Assembly (NCBI RefSeq): GCF_000801105.2
Contig: NC_079512.1
Location: 1,798,263-1,862,262 of the forward strand
Reading direction: 5' to 3'
DNA length: 64,000 bases
Origin: Raphanus sativus
Lineage: Eukaryota; Streptophyta; Magnoliopsida; Brassicales; Brassicaceae
Notes under the pieces: generated by a model
Database searches by the model: none
Told to the model about the DNA's origin: nothing
Seen by the model: only the letters and a program-made list of their open reading frames with translations
Shown: positions 53,907 to 64,000 of the stretch, piece after piece
Layout of the letters: each line of letters starts with the position of its first letter
How positions within the stretch are numbered: position 1 is the first letter of the stretch
Made by a program: the position numbers and the translations under genes

Positions 53907-55754
53907 ATGGTAATTTCCTCGCCCCCATAATTAGTTTAGACAATTTAGATAGGTGGTTAGTTTAGGTGGTTAGTTTAGTGAATTTAGATAGGTTTACGGA
54001 TTTTATGTTCGTTAGATAGATTTTTTAATTATTGATGATAGTTTTTTAATTATTGATGATCATAATCTCAAAAAAATATATTTTTGCAGGTTCGCCAGCG
54101 CATGCTTTCTGCTCACTACAGGGAGATATTCGGTGAGCTTGGTAGTCAGTTAGACCCGCCAGGTTCTTCTTCAGGTGCCGGCGGTTCAGGTTCTTCGGAT
54201 CAGCAGTCTGTTCCCGAGACTCAGCATTTCTTCCCTCCGATGCCTCCTCCGATGGCTCAGCCGATGGCTCCTCCGATGGCTCCTCCGATGGCTCCTCTGA
54301 TGGCTCCTCCGGTGCCTCCTCCGATGGCTCCTCCTGAGATCCCCGCCGCTGTTCATTCCGATCTCATGGTGCCACCTACTGTTCCCTTCTCGCAGTACAC
54401 TGTCGAGGATATTCTCGGTATGCCAGGCAGAGCTGGTTTACCAATCATAGACCCCGACAGACCCGACGAGACTTTGTGGTAAGTGCATTTTTTAAATAAT
54501 TATTTTAATTTATAACTTCATTAAATAATTTAAATTTTCATTTTTTTCCAGGTTTGGGGTTGACAATTGCCTTGCGACAGATGTAACCGAGACGATTAAA
54601 GGTTACTTCTCCATGGCGCATCCAAACTGGAAATTGACGCCGATCTACATCCGAAAGACGTGGTTCAAGATTTACGCTGTAAGTAATTCTATTAATTAAT
54701 TTTTTTTTTTTTAATAACCAATTATTAATTTTTTTTTGCAGCAAAAGTATCATTGGTCCATCGGGGTCAGTGAGAGAGTGAGGAAGGCGTTTTACGAGAA
54801 GGCGCAAGTTCGCTTGTCGGACACGGTTTGCAACTGGAAGGGTGCCTGGATCGTCAAGAGGTACACCCGTGGCAAACCCGCTGAGCTTACCACGGATGTT
54901 TGGGACGGCCTCATCCGTTACTGGAAGGATCCCAACTCCATTAGGATCGCAAACATTTGTGCTACCGCCCGTAACACGGTAGACGAGCACGGTAACGGCC
55001 CGATGCAACACTCTACGGGCCAAAAACCCCATGCCGGTGTCCGTTTGCAAATGGTACTAATTAAATATTTAATTTTTAATTATTATTTTTAATATAATTA
55101 AATATATTTCTAACAATTTTCTTAAATGTTTTTAGGCCAAAGAGTTGGGACGTCTCCCGACTCTTCCGGAACTTTACGAGCGGATCCACAAGAACAAGGC
55201 GGGCCAGTTTTTAGATGGCAAGTCCGAGCAAATCTACGACAACGTAATTGCTCGGGTTGAGGAGCGCCAGACTCAGCTGACCCAGCAGTCCGCCGACGGA
55301 TTACCGGTTACCTTATCCACAACTGAAGTGGATAAGATTTACGAGGAGGTAAATTTTTTAACATTATATCTTTTTAATTATTAATTCATTAAATTTACCT
55401 TTTAAATTTATCTAACAAATATAATTTTTTTGTTTTTAAGGTTGTCCCTAAGAAAAAGGGACGTACGTTGGGGATCGGTTCCGTCAATGATGTCCGAGAG
55501 CGACATCGTCTTATGCTCAGAGACAGACCGAAGAAGTCACTCAGTTGCGTTCCGAGCTGGGCGCGACCAAAAGCCGTGTGAGTGGACTCGAGGCCTTCAT
55601 CGACGTTATAGCGTCCACAAATCCGGAATGGGAAGCTTTGTTGAGGAACATGAAACAACAAAATCCCATTCCAGGCGAGTCATCGGGCACACATAACGAG
55701 GAGGATGTTACGAGGAGGAACGAGGAATTCTACGAGGCGATGAACGAGCCTTAG
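53907..55754 (+). pseudogene. CACTA second protein (Transposase_24, Ptta/En/Spm type)
   Basis: The start codon ATG (53907-53909) is immediately followed by a GT donor, so exon 1 contributes a single Met. Exon 2 is 54090-54478, then 54552-54678, 54742-55053, 55136-55348 and 55441-55754. The protein begins VRQRMLSAHYREIFGELGSQ, has a low-complexity MAPPMAPPMAP repeat, then the Transposase_24 core (HPNWKLTPIYIRKTWFKIYA, SERVRKAFYEKAQVRLSDTV, PAELTTDVWDGLIRYW). It ends with a coiled-coil-like stretch ([19 protein letters not shown]). A two-base gain near 55497-55500 shifts the frame before that stretch. It is probably the DNA-binding partner of the transposase. Splice sites are otherwise good. 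Confidence 0.75.
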
Positions 55755-56383
55755 TTTTTTTAGTTTTTTTTTCGGTTTATGTATTATAAAATCCAAAACT
55801 TAATTATATATAAAATATTTTGTTACTTCTGAATTTTATTTAAAATTTATTTATAAACCCAATATTTAAATACTTTTATTTTATTAAATTAATAATTATT
55901 ATATTTATCAAATAATATTTTTATTAATTCGAAAATTGGCATTCTACGAGTTATTTACGACGAAAAGATTTCCGAGGAATTTACGAGAAAAGCCTTTCGA
56001 GGTTTTTACGAGAAAAATATTTCAAGGACTCTACGTGGAATTCACGAGGAATCTTTTCAAGGAAGTTACATCGAATTTACGAGGATTTATTTTCAAGGAT
56101 CTTACGTGTAAGTAACGACGCGTGTTCCGCGTGGTTTCTACGAGGAAAGCCCGCGAGTGATTTACGAGGAAAAGCGGCGAGGAACTTACGACGAAATATT
56201 AACTTCGTCTTTATGAGAAAATAGTAGACTCGCTATTGTACGAGGAAATGGCGACGAAAGTTTTGTTACGACGGACGATAAACGACGAAACACTTTTCCT
56301 CGTTAATTCCTCGTAAACATCCTTTTACGAGGAATTAACGAGGAAAATGGCCCTCGTTAAATATCTGTTTTCTTGTAGTGTAT

Positions 56384-57644
56384 TTCTTATTCACAATATT
56401 TTGGTTGTTTTTAATTTATTCTGAACTATCATATATGTTTTTTGCTTTAATTAGTAATCAAAATTTTATTACAGCAACAGCAGAATAGAAATCGTTTGCT
56501 AAGATGGAAACCATATTGTACAGTTTAAAAGATAACCATTTTGTAATAACTTTGCCGTCTCAAAACTTTAAGCGACAAGAAAACAATTTATTTTTTTTGG
56601 GTAAACACGTTTTGAAAACGTAGATGCGTCTTATTATCAATGATCTTGTTAAAGATTGCTAGTAATGTACTGTATCGCTGCATAGGAAGTGAACCGATTA
56701 AAATATTTGCAAGAAATTTACAGAAATGGAAAAGAGAAATAACACATGAAACAATGTGGAGAAGAAGCAAACGTGTGAAATTTTGATTTGCCAAATAGAG
56801 ATAGATGACAAAAGTTCAATTATAGTATCTTCTAAAAGACCACTTATTAGTTTTATTGACGCTTTCGATCATCTAGTGCACTCCCCACTTTCCGACTTCT
56901 CACAGCCATTTTTGCTTTCCATCACATGCTCCGCCTTTTTATCAGATTACTATTCCATTTTTTCATACATTTCCTGAGATAATTTAAACTCATTTCTTTA
57001 CAAAAATTACTTAAACCCATTACATATATGTTGTTCAAAGAACACGTTTTAAAAGTGAAGTTTGTGACTAAGTCTATAAATATGAAGATTGTTTCTTCAA
57101 GAAACTGCACTACGTACAATTTTCATATTATCATAACCGCAAAATACATTTACTTTTGTAAAATATATACTATATCTTGATGCTAAACAAGTTTTAGCTT
57201 TAAGAGCATTATCATCGGTGAAACTGTAAAAATATCTTTCACCAATTAAATTTTTGTAAAAATATAGTAACATCTCATTTGAGAGATTCTTAAACACTTG
57301 TGAACGATTTTTTCAATGCATGATAAAGTTTCTGATAATTTATATCTTTAGTACCAAAATCTATTGATGCTACAAGCATCAATAAGCACGCATGTTTTTT
57401 TTAATTCAACATGATAAGATTAGTATTAGGTTATTCAAACAATCTATGAATTCATGGCAGATTTTAGGAAATATTAAACAAGTTCATGTAATTATAAACT
57501 GTTTGTACCAGTCGATGTAGTTTTAGTAGGTTAGCAACAACGCTTGACTTACGAGTCGTGTAAGTTTGGGTAATAGTTCATACTTCATATTATTAGTATA
57601 TAACGTTTAAATTTATGTGCATTGCCGAGGATTATACATATACA
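56384..57644. other. Intergenic DNA
   Basis: No gene or clear element seen; AT-rich. Confidence 0.4.
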
Positions 57645-57654
57645 AATATTAAAA

Positions 57655-58783
57655 GGGAAAATCACATAAAAACCATGAAAATATGATTTAGTATGTTTAC
57701 AAAAAAAAAAATTAGTGACACTTTAAATCTTGAAGTTTTTTCACTAACATTTTTAATCTTCAAAATAATATTTGTATTATAAAAAATTTCCAAACTAAAA
57801 AATTGACCTGTTTAAGAGGTAAAAATAGTGATGTGTCCGTTTTTTTTCAAAACAAATATTTATTTAATTCATAAAATAAATAAAAATTAAAAAAAAAATT
57901 CAGAAAATTCATAAAGTTAAACATAAATTAAATATAAATTCATAAAATTAAATAAAAATTCAAAAATTAAATATAAATTAAATAAAAAATCATAAATCAA
58001 ATAAAAATTGAAAAAATTAGTAAAAAATCATAAAAATCAAATACAATTCAGAAAATTAAAAATAATCAGAAAACTAGCTAAATATCAGAAGTTAAATAAA
58101 GTTTCAGATAAATAAATAACTAAGATTAAATCAAAAGACATAAATTAAATAAAATCATAAAATTAAACAAAAATCATGAAATTCACAATAACAATGTTTT
58201 TAACAACCATCAAATTGACATTTTAATCGTTTAAAAGTTAGTGTAATACAAGCATTATGCATATCAGTGTTGACAATGATGATTATCAAAATGTTGTTAT
58301 TGACATATCTACCGTTATTTGCGATGTCATAAACTATCGTTGGGTTAGGTGAGAAATTATTATCTTATGAAATTATATGTTTGAAATTATAATTATCAAC
58401 GATGATATGTCCGTTTAGAAAAATAATCTTGTAATTTTTTTAAAAATACCTTTTTAGTTTTTATTTTTTTTGAACTTTTCAATTGGCTAACTTTTGTGAA
58501 TTTCATTTTATATAATTTTATGAACTTTATTTAGTTTTCTGAAATTTCATTTTATTTAATATTCTGAATTTTTATTTAATTTATAAATTTTCTAATTTTT
58601 ATTTAATTTTTGAATTTTATTTAATTTTTTTAATTTTTTTTACCTATTAAATAGGTCAACTTTTTGGTTTAAAAGTTTTTTATGATACAATGTCATTTTG
58701 AAGGTTAAAAATGTTAGTGAAAAAATTTCAAGGTTTAAAGTGTAAGTAAGTTCTATTTTCGAAGTTTTTTATGCGATTTTTCC
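57655..58783. mobile_element. AT-rich Mutator-like foldback element
   Basis: The left end GGGAAAATCACATAAAAACC and the complement of the right end (GGAAAAATCGCATAAAAAAC) are inverted. AATATTAAAA flanks both sides (57645-57654 and 58784-58793), a 9-10 bp duplication. The arms continue inward with CACTAACATTTTTAA and TTTTTGGTTTAAAAG-type inverted blocks around an extremely AT-rich core of AATTAAATAAAAATT units. Non-coding, 1129 bases. Confidence 0.65.
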
Positions 58784-58793
58784 AATATTAAAA

Positions 58794-59112
58794 AGAATTA
58801 GTTTTCTTTAAAGTACATTTTTAGATAAACCCTTCTCGGACCTTATGGTCCAATCATTTGTATATTGTCCATGATCGTACATATTTATATTTAAGATTTT
58901 GATTATGCGGAAAGGTTCGATATTATATAGATGTAGGTAAACCTAAATCTAAAATAATGAAAATAATGGATTTAAAGAAAATGCAGCGAATGTGATCAAA
59001 TTAACTTAATTTCAGCCATGAGATTATCTTTATTAGTGGCATAAGCAACTTTTCCACATTCTCATATAAAAGCCGACATGACATTCTTCCAATCGAAGAA
59101 GTGGCCTGCCTT
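58794..59112. other. Short intergenic stretch
   Basis: No feature recognised. Confidence 0.4.
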
Positions 59113-59117
59113 GTGAT

Positions 59118-59356
59118 TGTTGGATAAGCTTCAAAAGAGCTTACTTAGACAATAAGTTATTCATTAAGATAAGTAGAATAACAATAGGATTAGGATGAAG
59201 TTATGTTCCTAGTTTGAGTTGTAATAGGTCAAGATAAGAGCCTATATAAAGAGATCAAAGTTGTAAGAGATATTTCAAGAAGTTAAGAATATATAAAACG
59301 AAGAACAGTTTTATAATCCAAGCTTGCATACATACGTTTTGATCTTGGTGACTATA
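59118..59356 (+). repeat. 5' LTR of the second Copia element
   Basis: 239 bases, with TATATAAAG near 59242. Confidence 0.88.
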
Positions 59357-59411
59357 TTTGGTATCAGAGCACTAGGTTATTCGTATTTGAGAAGACAAGA
59401 AGAAGGAAATC

Positions 59412-62400
59412 ATGGCTGATACTAAAGATTTAACAGAAGTTAAGGCTCCGACTGCACTAGGAAGAAGAGAAGATGTTCCAAGTACAGTGGTCTGTCCTAT
59501 GCTTTCGACGACAAATTACAATGTCTGGGTGAAAAAGATGAAAGCTCTCTTTAAGCTTCATAAGGTATGGGAGGTGATTGATCCAGGAACAGAGGATGAA
59601 GACAAGATAAATATGGCGATTGTACTGATGTATCAATCAGTACCTGAAACTCTGGTAATGCAATTTGGAGATGACGATACTCCTAAGGAAATCTGGGATT
59701 CAATCAAAACAAAGAACGTAGGTGTTGAACGAGTAAAAGAAGCAAGATTGTTAACACTAATGAATGAGTTCGATCGCTTAAACATGGAAGACTCGGACAA
59801 TATTGATGCATTCACGAGCAAGCTAACTGAACTTGCATCAAAATCGGCCTCGCTAGGACAGAAGATTGATCAACCAAAGCTCGTGAAGAAACTACTCAAC
59901 AGTCTACCAATGAAGTTCATTCACATTACAGCTTCGATAGAACAGATGCTGGATTTAAATAAAACCTCCTTTGAAGATATTACAGGAAGACTCAAAGCAT
60001 ACGAAGAACGTGTTAAAGGCAAGACGGCATATGATCAACAAAACAACCTGCTTTTCGCAAGTTCAGAAGCCTCGTACAATCAGAATTCAAGAGGACGAGG
60101 AAGAGGTTGGAATCGTGGTCGTGGTCGTGGTAATAGTGGCAGAGGACGCGGAAAAAGCAATTCTGGAGAAGAAAACAAAGAAAAGAAGGACTACTCTCAG
60201 ATTGTGTGCTTCAACTGCAAGAAAAAGGGACACTTTAAATCAGTGTGCCCTGAGAAGAAAGAGGATACACAGGAACTGAACAAAGCTGAGACAGAGACAG
60301 CAGAGGCGGCTCTGTATCTACACGAGCTTGTGTACCTTAATGAAGATAAAATATTACCTAAGGTGTTTGAAGATGATAAGAAAGAAGATGAAGTATGGTA
60401 TTTAGACAACGGAGCTAGTAATCATATGACAGGACAAAGGTCTTATTTCTCAGAGCTTAACGAGAACATCAAAGGCAAAGTGAAGTTCGGAGATGGATCC
60501 TATGTGGATATCAATGGAAAGGGTTCAATCCTGTTTGAAGCAAAGAATGGTGAACAGAAACTCTTAACTGATATCTACTATATACCTAATCTAAGGAGTA
60601 ATATCTTGAGTTTAGGCCAAGCAACTGAGCAAGGCTGTGATATAAGAATGAAGGACAGCTACCTGACCTTAAGAGATCCAAACGGAAGATTATTAGCTAA
60701 AGTGAAAAGAACCTCTAACAGACTGTACAAGATAAAACTTCAAGTTGGCCAAGCAGCGTGTCTTTTAGCTAAGATTAAGGAAGAACCATGGCAATGGCAT
60801 GCTAGACTCGGTCATATCAACTTCAAAACTATAAAAACGATGGCGACTCATGGAATGGTTAATGGTCTACCAGAGATTGATGAAGTAAAGCAAATCTGCG
60901 ACTCTTGCTTAGTAGGAAAGCAGACCCGACAGCCCTTCCCAAAAGCAACATCGTTTAGAGCTTCTCGTGCTTTGGAGCTGTTACACGCTGACTTGTGTGG
61001 ACCTATATCACCAACTACTCTCTCTCAGAACCGATATATCTTTGTCATCATTGATGACTACACAAGGTACATGTGGTCTATTTTACTAAAAGAAAAAAGT
61101 GAAGCGTTTGGTAAATTCAAGACTTTTAAGAACCTTGTGGAGAAGGATTTTGAGAAAGAGATAGTAACATTACGTACCGACAGAGGAGGTGAGTTTACCT
61201 CACATCAGTTTCAAGAATTCTGCAACACCAACGGCATAAGACGTCACTTGTCTGCTCCGTACACGCCGCAACAGAACGGAGTGGTGGAACGAAGAAACCG
61301 TACACTTATGGAGATGACTCGCAGTATGTTAAAAGCTATGAATATGCCTAACTACTTATGGGGAGAGGCAGTTCGTCATGCCACTTATTTGATCAATAGA
61401 GTCCCCACAAGGGCTTTAAAGAATCAAACTCCCTATGAGTGTATACGAGGCAAGAAACCAAGTGTGTCTCATATAAGAATGTTTGGTTGTGTGGCACATG
61501 CAAAGATAGACTCTGGTCAACTAAGAAAGCTTGACGACAGATCACTAGCTTTGGTACACCTTGGTATTGAGCCAGGAACCAAAGCTTATCGACTTTACAA
61601 CCCGAATACGAAGAAAATAATAGTAAGTCGAGATGTGATTTTTAATGAAAAAGCTTGCTGGAATTGGAAGGGAGGAAGTAAGGAAACTCAGAGTGAACCA
61701 GGTATGTTTCACATGTCATGGGGATCAACAGAAGACAAAGGAAGTGGTCCTTACATTGGAGGAGTACAACATGAAACAGTCTCACTTCCAGAAGAGGTTG
61801 AAACCGAACAGAGTCCTGCAGAAGTAAAAACAGAGTCATACGAAACAGAGGAAACTGACTCTGTTGTGGTAGAAGAAAGCGATCAAGTACCGGAGTTGAG
61901 ACGATCATCTCGACAAGTAAATAAACCGGAGTATCTCAAGGATTACATCCTACTCGCAGAAGTAGAGTGTGAGATGTTACTCCTATCTATTAACGATGAG
62001 CCGATGAATTTTCACGAAGCAAAAGGTGATAAGAGATGGATAATGGCTTGTGAAGATGAAATAGGCTCTATCAACAAAAATAGAACGTGGACACTAGTTG
62101 ATAAACCTGTTGGAGTAAAGATCATAGGTCTCAAGTGGGTGTTTAAGATTAAAAGGAACGCAGACGGCACAATCATAAAGTTCAAGGCGAGGTTGGTTGC
62201 TAAAGGATACGTTCAAGAACACGGAATTGACTATGATGAAGTTTTCGCTCCAGTAGCTCGACTAGAGACCATACGACTGTTGATTGGTTTGGCTGCATCA
62301 AATCAATGGGAAATACATCATCTAGATGTCAAAACAGCTTTCTTACACGGAGAGTTGAATGAAGACGTCTACGTATCTCAGCCCGAGGGATTTGAAAAGA

Positions 62401-63516
62401 AGGGAGAAGAATGTAAGGTTTTCAAACTCTCTAAGGCTTTGTACGGTTTAAAGCAAGCTCCACGAGCTTGGAACACGAAGCTTGATCAAGTATTAAAGAA
62501 GCTAAGGTTCAGAAAGTGCAGCAAAGAAAGCTCTGTATATCGGCGAGAGGACAAAGATACTCTGCTCATTCTAGCTAATAGATAGGAGTAACATCAATGT
62601 GAAGGAGATAAAAGAATTCAAACGGTCAATGTCGCAGCAGTTTGAGATGTCTGATCTAGGCGTGTTGACTTACTATCTCGGAATGGAAGTAGAGCAAAGT
62701 CCACGAGGCATTACGATTAAGCAAGAAGCGTATGCATTGAGGATACTAAAGGAAGCTGGACTAGATGATTGCAACTCAGTCAATATACCGATGGAATTTG
62801 GTCTGCAATTCTCTAAGGCATTAGATGAACCGGAGATTGACGCAACCTTATACAGAAGAAGGATAGGATGCTTAAGATACTTGATGCATTCAAGACCTGA
62901 CTTAGCATTCTCTATAGGAATCTTAAGTAAGTATATGCACTCTCCACGGAAGTCTCATGGTGACGCATTGACGAAGGTATTAAGATATCTAAAGGGAACT
63001 CAAGGCTACGGTTTGGTGTTCAAATGTGGAGGATCACAGAAGCTCGTTGGTTTCAGTGATAGTAGCCATAACACTGATCCAGATGACGGTAGAAGCACAA
63101 CTGGCCATTTGTTTTGTCTCGGAGATACACCAATATCTTGGTGCTCGCAGAAACAAGATGTAGTAGCTCTGTCCTCATGTGAAGCTGAATACATGGCGGC
63201 AACAGAGGCGGCTAAACAAGCTATCTGGCTTCAGGAGTTAGTGAGTGAAATCACAGGAAGAAAGAACGAAAGGACACTGGTTCGTGTGGATAACAAGTCT
63301 GCCATAGCTTTGGCAAAGAATCCAGTTCTTCACCGGCGTAGCAAACACATTCATAAGCGTTTTCATTTCATCAGGGAATGTGTAGAACGAGAGCTGATCG
63401 ACGTTGAGCATGTACCCGGAACAGAACAGAAAGCAGACATTCTAACTAAGGCACTAGCAAAGATCAAGTTCAAGGAGATGAGGGATTTGATTCAAGTTCA
63501 AGATTTAAGCAAATGA
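59412..63516 (+). pseudogene. Copia gag-pol polyprotein, broken at the RT active site
   Basis: The frame from 59412 to 62585 encodes gag ([20 protein letters not shown] at the N-terminus), a [11 protein letters not shown] run, zinc knuckle [14 protein letters not shown] (about residue 265), protease DNGASNHMT (about 331), integrase WHARLGH...CDSCLVGKQ with core DLCGPI, DRGGEF and [12 protein letters not shown], and RT from [12 protein letters not shown] through [12 protein letters not shown]. The frame ends at 62583-62585. The 3' part (62599-63516) resumes in another frame with FEMSDLGVLTYYLGMEVEQS and RNase H SDSSHNTDPDDGRS, SSCEAEYMA. A small deletion of roughly 20 bases at about 62574-62590 has removed the stretch that should encode the Tyr-x-Asp-Asp motif, so no active reverse transcriptase can be made even by frameshifting. 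Confidence 0.88.
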
Positions 63517-63539
63517 GCTTTGAAGCTTAGAAGGGAGAA

Positions 63540-63778
63540 TGTTAGATAAGCTTCAAAAGAGCTTACTTAGACAATAAGTTATTCATTAAGATAAGTAGAA
63601 TAACAATAGGATTAGGATGAAGTTATGTTCCTAGTTTGAGTTGTAATAGGTCAAGATAAAAACCTATATAAAGAGATCAAAGTTGTAAGAGATATCTCAA
63701 GAAGTTAAGAATATATAAAACGAAGAACAGTTTTATAATCCAAGCTTGCATACATACGTTTTGATCTTGGTGACTATA
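63540..63778 (+). repeat. 3' LTR of the second Copia element
   Basis: 239 bases, differing from the 5' LTR at about four positions, three of them A here where the 5' LTR has G. Confidence 0.88.
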
Positions 63779-63783
63779 GTGAT

Positions 63784-64000
63784 TAGCCTTTCACTAAATA
63801 AAAGATTTCATCCATTTCTTTATATGTATATATTACATAGAAAATTTCAATTATGCAAATTTCAAAAGATTTCATCCATTTCTTTATCATTTTTTCACAT
63901 ATATGTATATATATAGAAATCGAATCTAGAAGCCTAACATTGTTGTTGATATATAGTTTGAACATACACTAATTGATATCAGGTGATAGGGAACAAGTCT
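63784..64000. other. Intergenic DNA at the right edge
   Basis: AAAGATTTCATCCATTTCTT occurs twice (about 63801 and 63868), a local direct repeat. No gene seen. Confidence 0.4.

Larger units (their letters stand above)
47968..56380 (+). mobile_element. Full-length CACTA (En/Spm) DNA transposon, inactivated
   Basis: The ends are CACTACAAGAAAAC and GTTTTCTTGTAGTG. TAT flanks both sides (47965-47967, 56381-56383), the 3-bp duplication made by CACTA transposases. Subterminal zones (about 47990-48290 and 55935-56360) are packed with ACGAGGAA/TTCCTCGT motifs in both orientations, the usual binding arrays for the element's DNA-binding protein. Two genes lie inside in the same direction: a TnpD-type transposase and a Transposase_24 protein. 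Between them are long tandem repeats. Length 8413 bases. Both genes carry frame lesions. Confidence 0.92.
59118..63778 (+). mobile_element. Full-length Ty1/Copia LTR retrotransposon lacking the RT active-site motif
   Basis: Two 239-base LTRs and a perfect 5-bp duplication GTGAT (59113-59117 and 63779-63783). The LTRs begin TGTTGGATAAGC (5') or TGTTAGATAAGC (3') and end GACTATA, so they are TG...TA rather than TG...CA. The primer-binding site TTTGGTATCAGAGC follows the first LTR, and a purine run AGAAGGGAGAA precedes the second. I count about four substitutions between the LTRs. The interior holds one long gag-pol frame and a shifted 3' part. Confidence 0.9.

Noticed and set aside
59412..63516. 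Old viral (pararetrovirus) insertion
   Set aside because: Domain order gag-protease-integrase-RT-RNase H, LTRs and target duplication identify a Ty1/Copia retrotransposon; no movement or coat protein is present.
1..64000. CRISPR arrays, operons, organelle DNA insertions or clustered metabolic genes
   Set aside because: No spaced identical repeats of that kind, no organelle gene sequence recognised, and the host genes belong to unrelated pathways; the layout is that of ordinary plant nuclear DNA with transposons.

Overview
The window is nuclear DNA from a crucifer, most likely tribe Brassiceae (a Brassica or Raphanus type genome). Four recognisable genes occur in the order and neighbourhood known from the lower arm of Arabidopsis thaliana chromosome 1 (ancestral block E): HMG1 (HMG-CoA reductase 1, minus strand, cut by the left edge), PHT1;9 (phosphate transporter, plus), CUC3 (NAC transcription factor, plus) and ATL8 (RING-H2 protein, minus). 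A decayed PsbP-domain gene between HMG1 and PHT1;9 fits the same order. A UPF0725/DUF626 gene lies between two unequal copies of the PHT1;9 3' region and appears to be a non-collinear newcomer. Gene names come from protein motifs I recognised; no database was searched.

Layout. 1-167: N-terminus of HMG1. 0.2-14.3 kb: AT-rich space holding a 1.6 kb element with 9-bp target duplications and stacks of non-autonomous Helitrons, several joined head to tail. 14.3-18 kb: remnants of lost genes and a solo LTR. 18.2-21.6 kb: PHT1;9 with one intron carrying a Mutator-like foldback, itself carrying an Emigrant-type MITE. 21.4-27.2 kb: duplicated PHT1;9 3' flank (copy 2 keeps only the gene's last codons) around the UPF0725 gene; both copies retain a decayed papain-like protease fragment. 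27.4-32.8 kb: hAT-like and Tourist-like MITEs, a SINE and a 175-bp tandem repeat. 33.6-35.6 kb: CUC3. 37.7-43.6 kb: a young, inactivated Copia element. 43.6-45.0 kb: ATL8, split by a TRIM retrotransposon with identical LTRs. 48.0-56.4 kb: a full-length but inactivated CACTA element. 57.7-58.8 kb: an AT-rich foldback. 59.1-63.8 kb: a second Copia element lacking the reverse-transcriptase active-site motif.

How the pieces fit. The host genes are unrelated in function (isoprenoid synthesis, phosphate uptake, organ-boundary formation, ubiquitin ligation). The window is mainly a record of fractionation and transposon invasion after genome duplication. Target-site duplications can be read for most elements, and duplicated stretches act as internal empty-site controls, so the order of several events can be deduced.

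I found no CRISPR, operon or defence-island-like system. The strongest unusual signals are (1) the TRIM splitting ATL8; (2) thirteen tiny A- or T-run inserts flanked by 8-16 bp direct repeats, which look like extremely truncated retroposon insertions; and (3) nested insertions in and around PHT1;9 that can be dated relative to one another.
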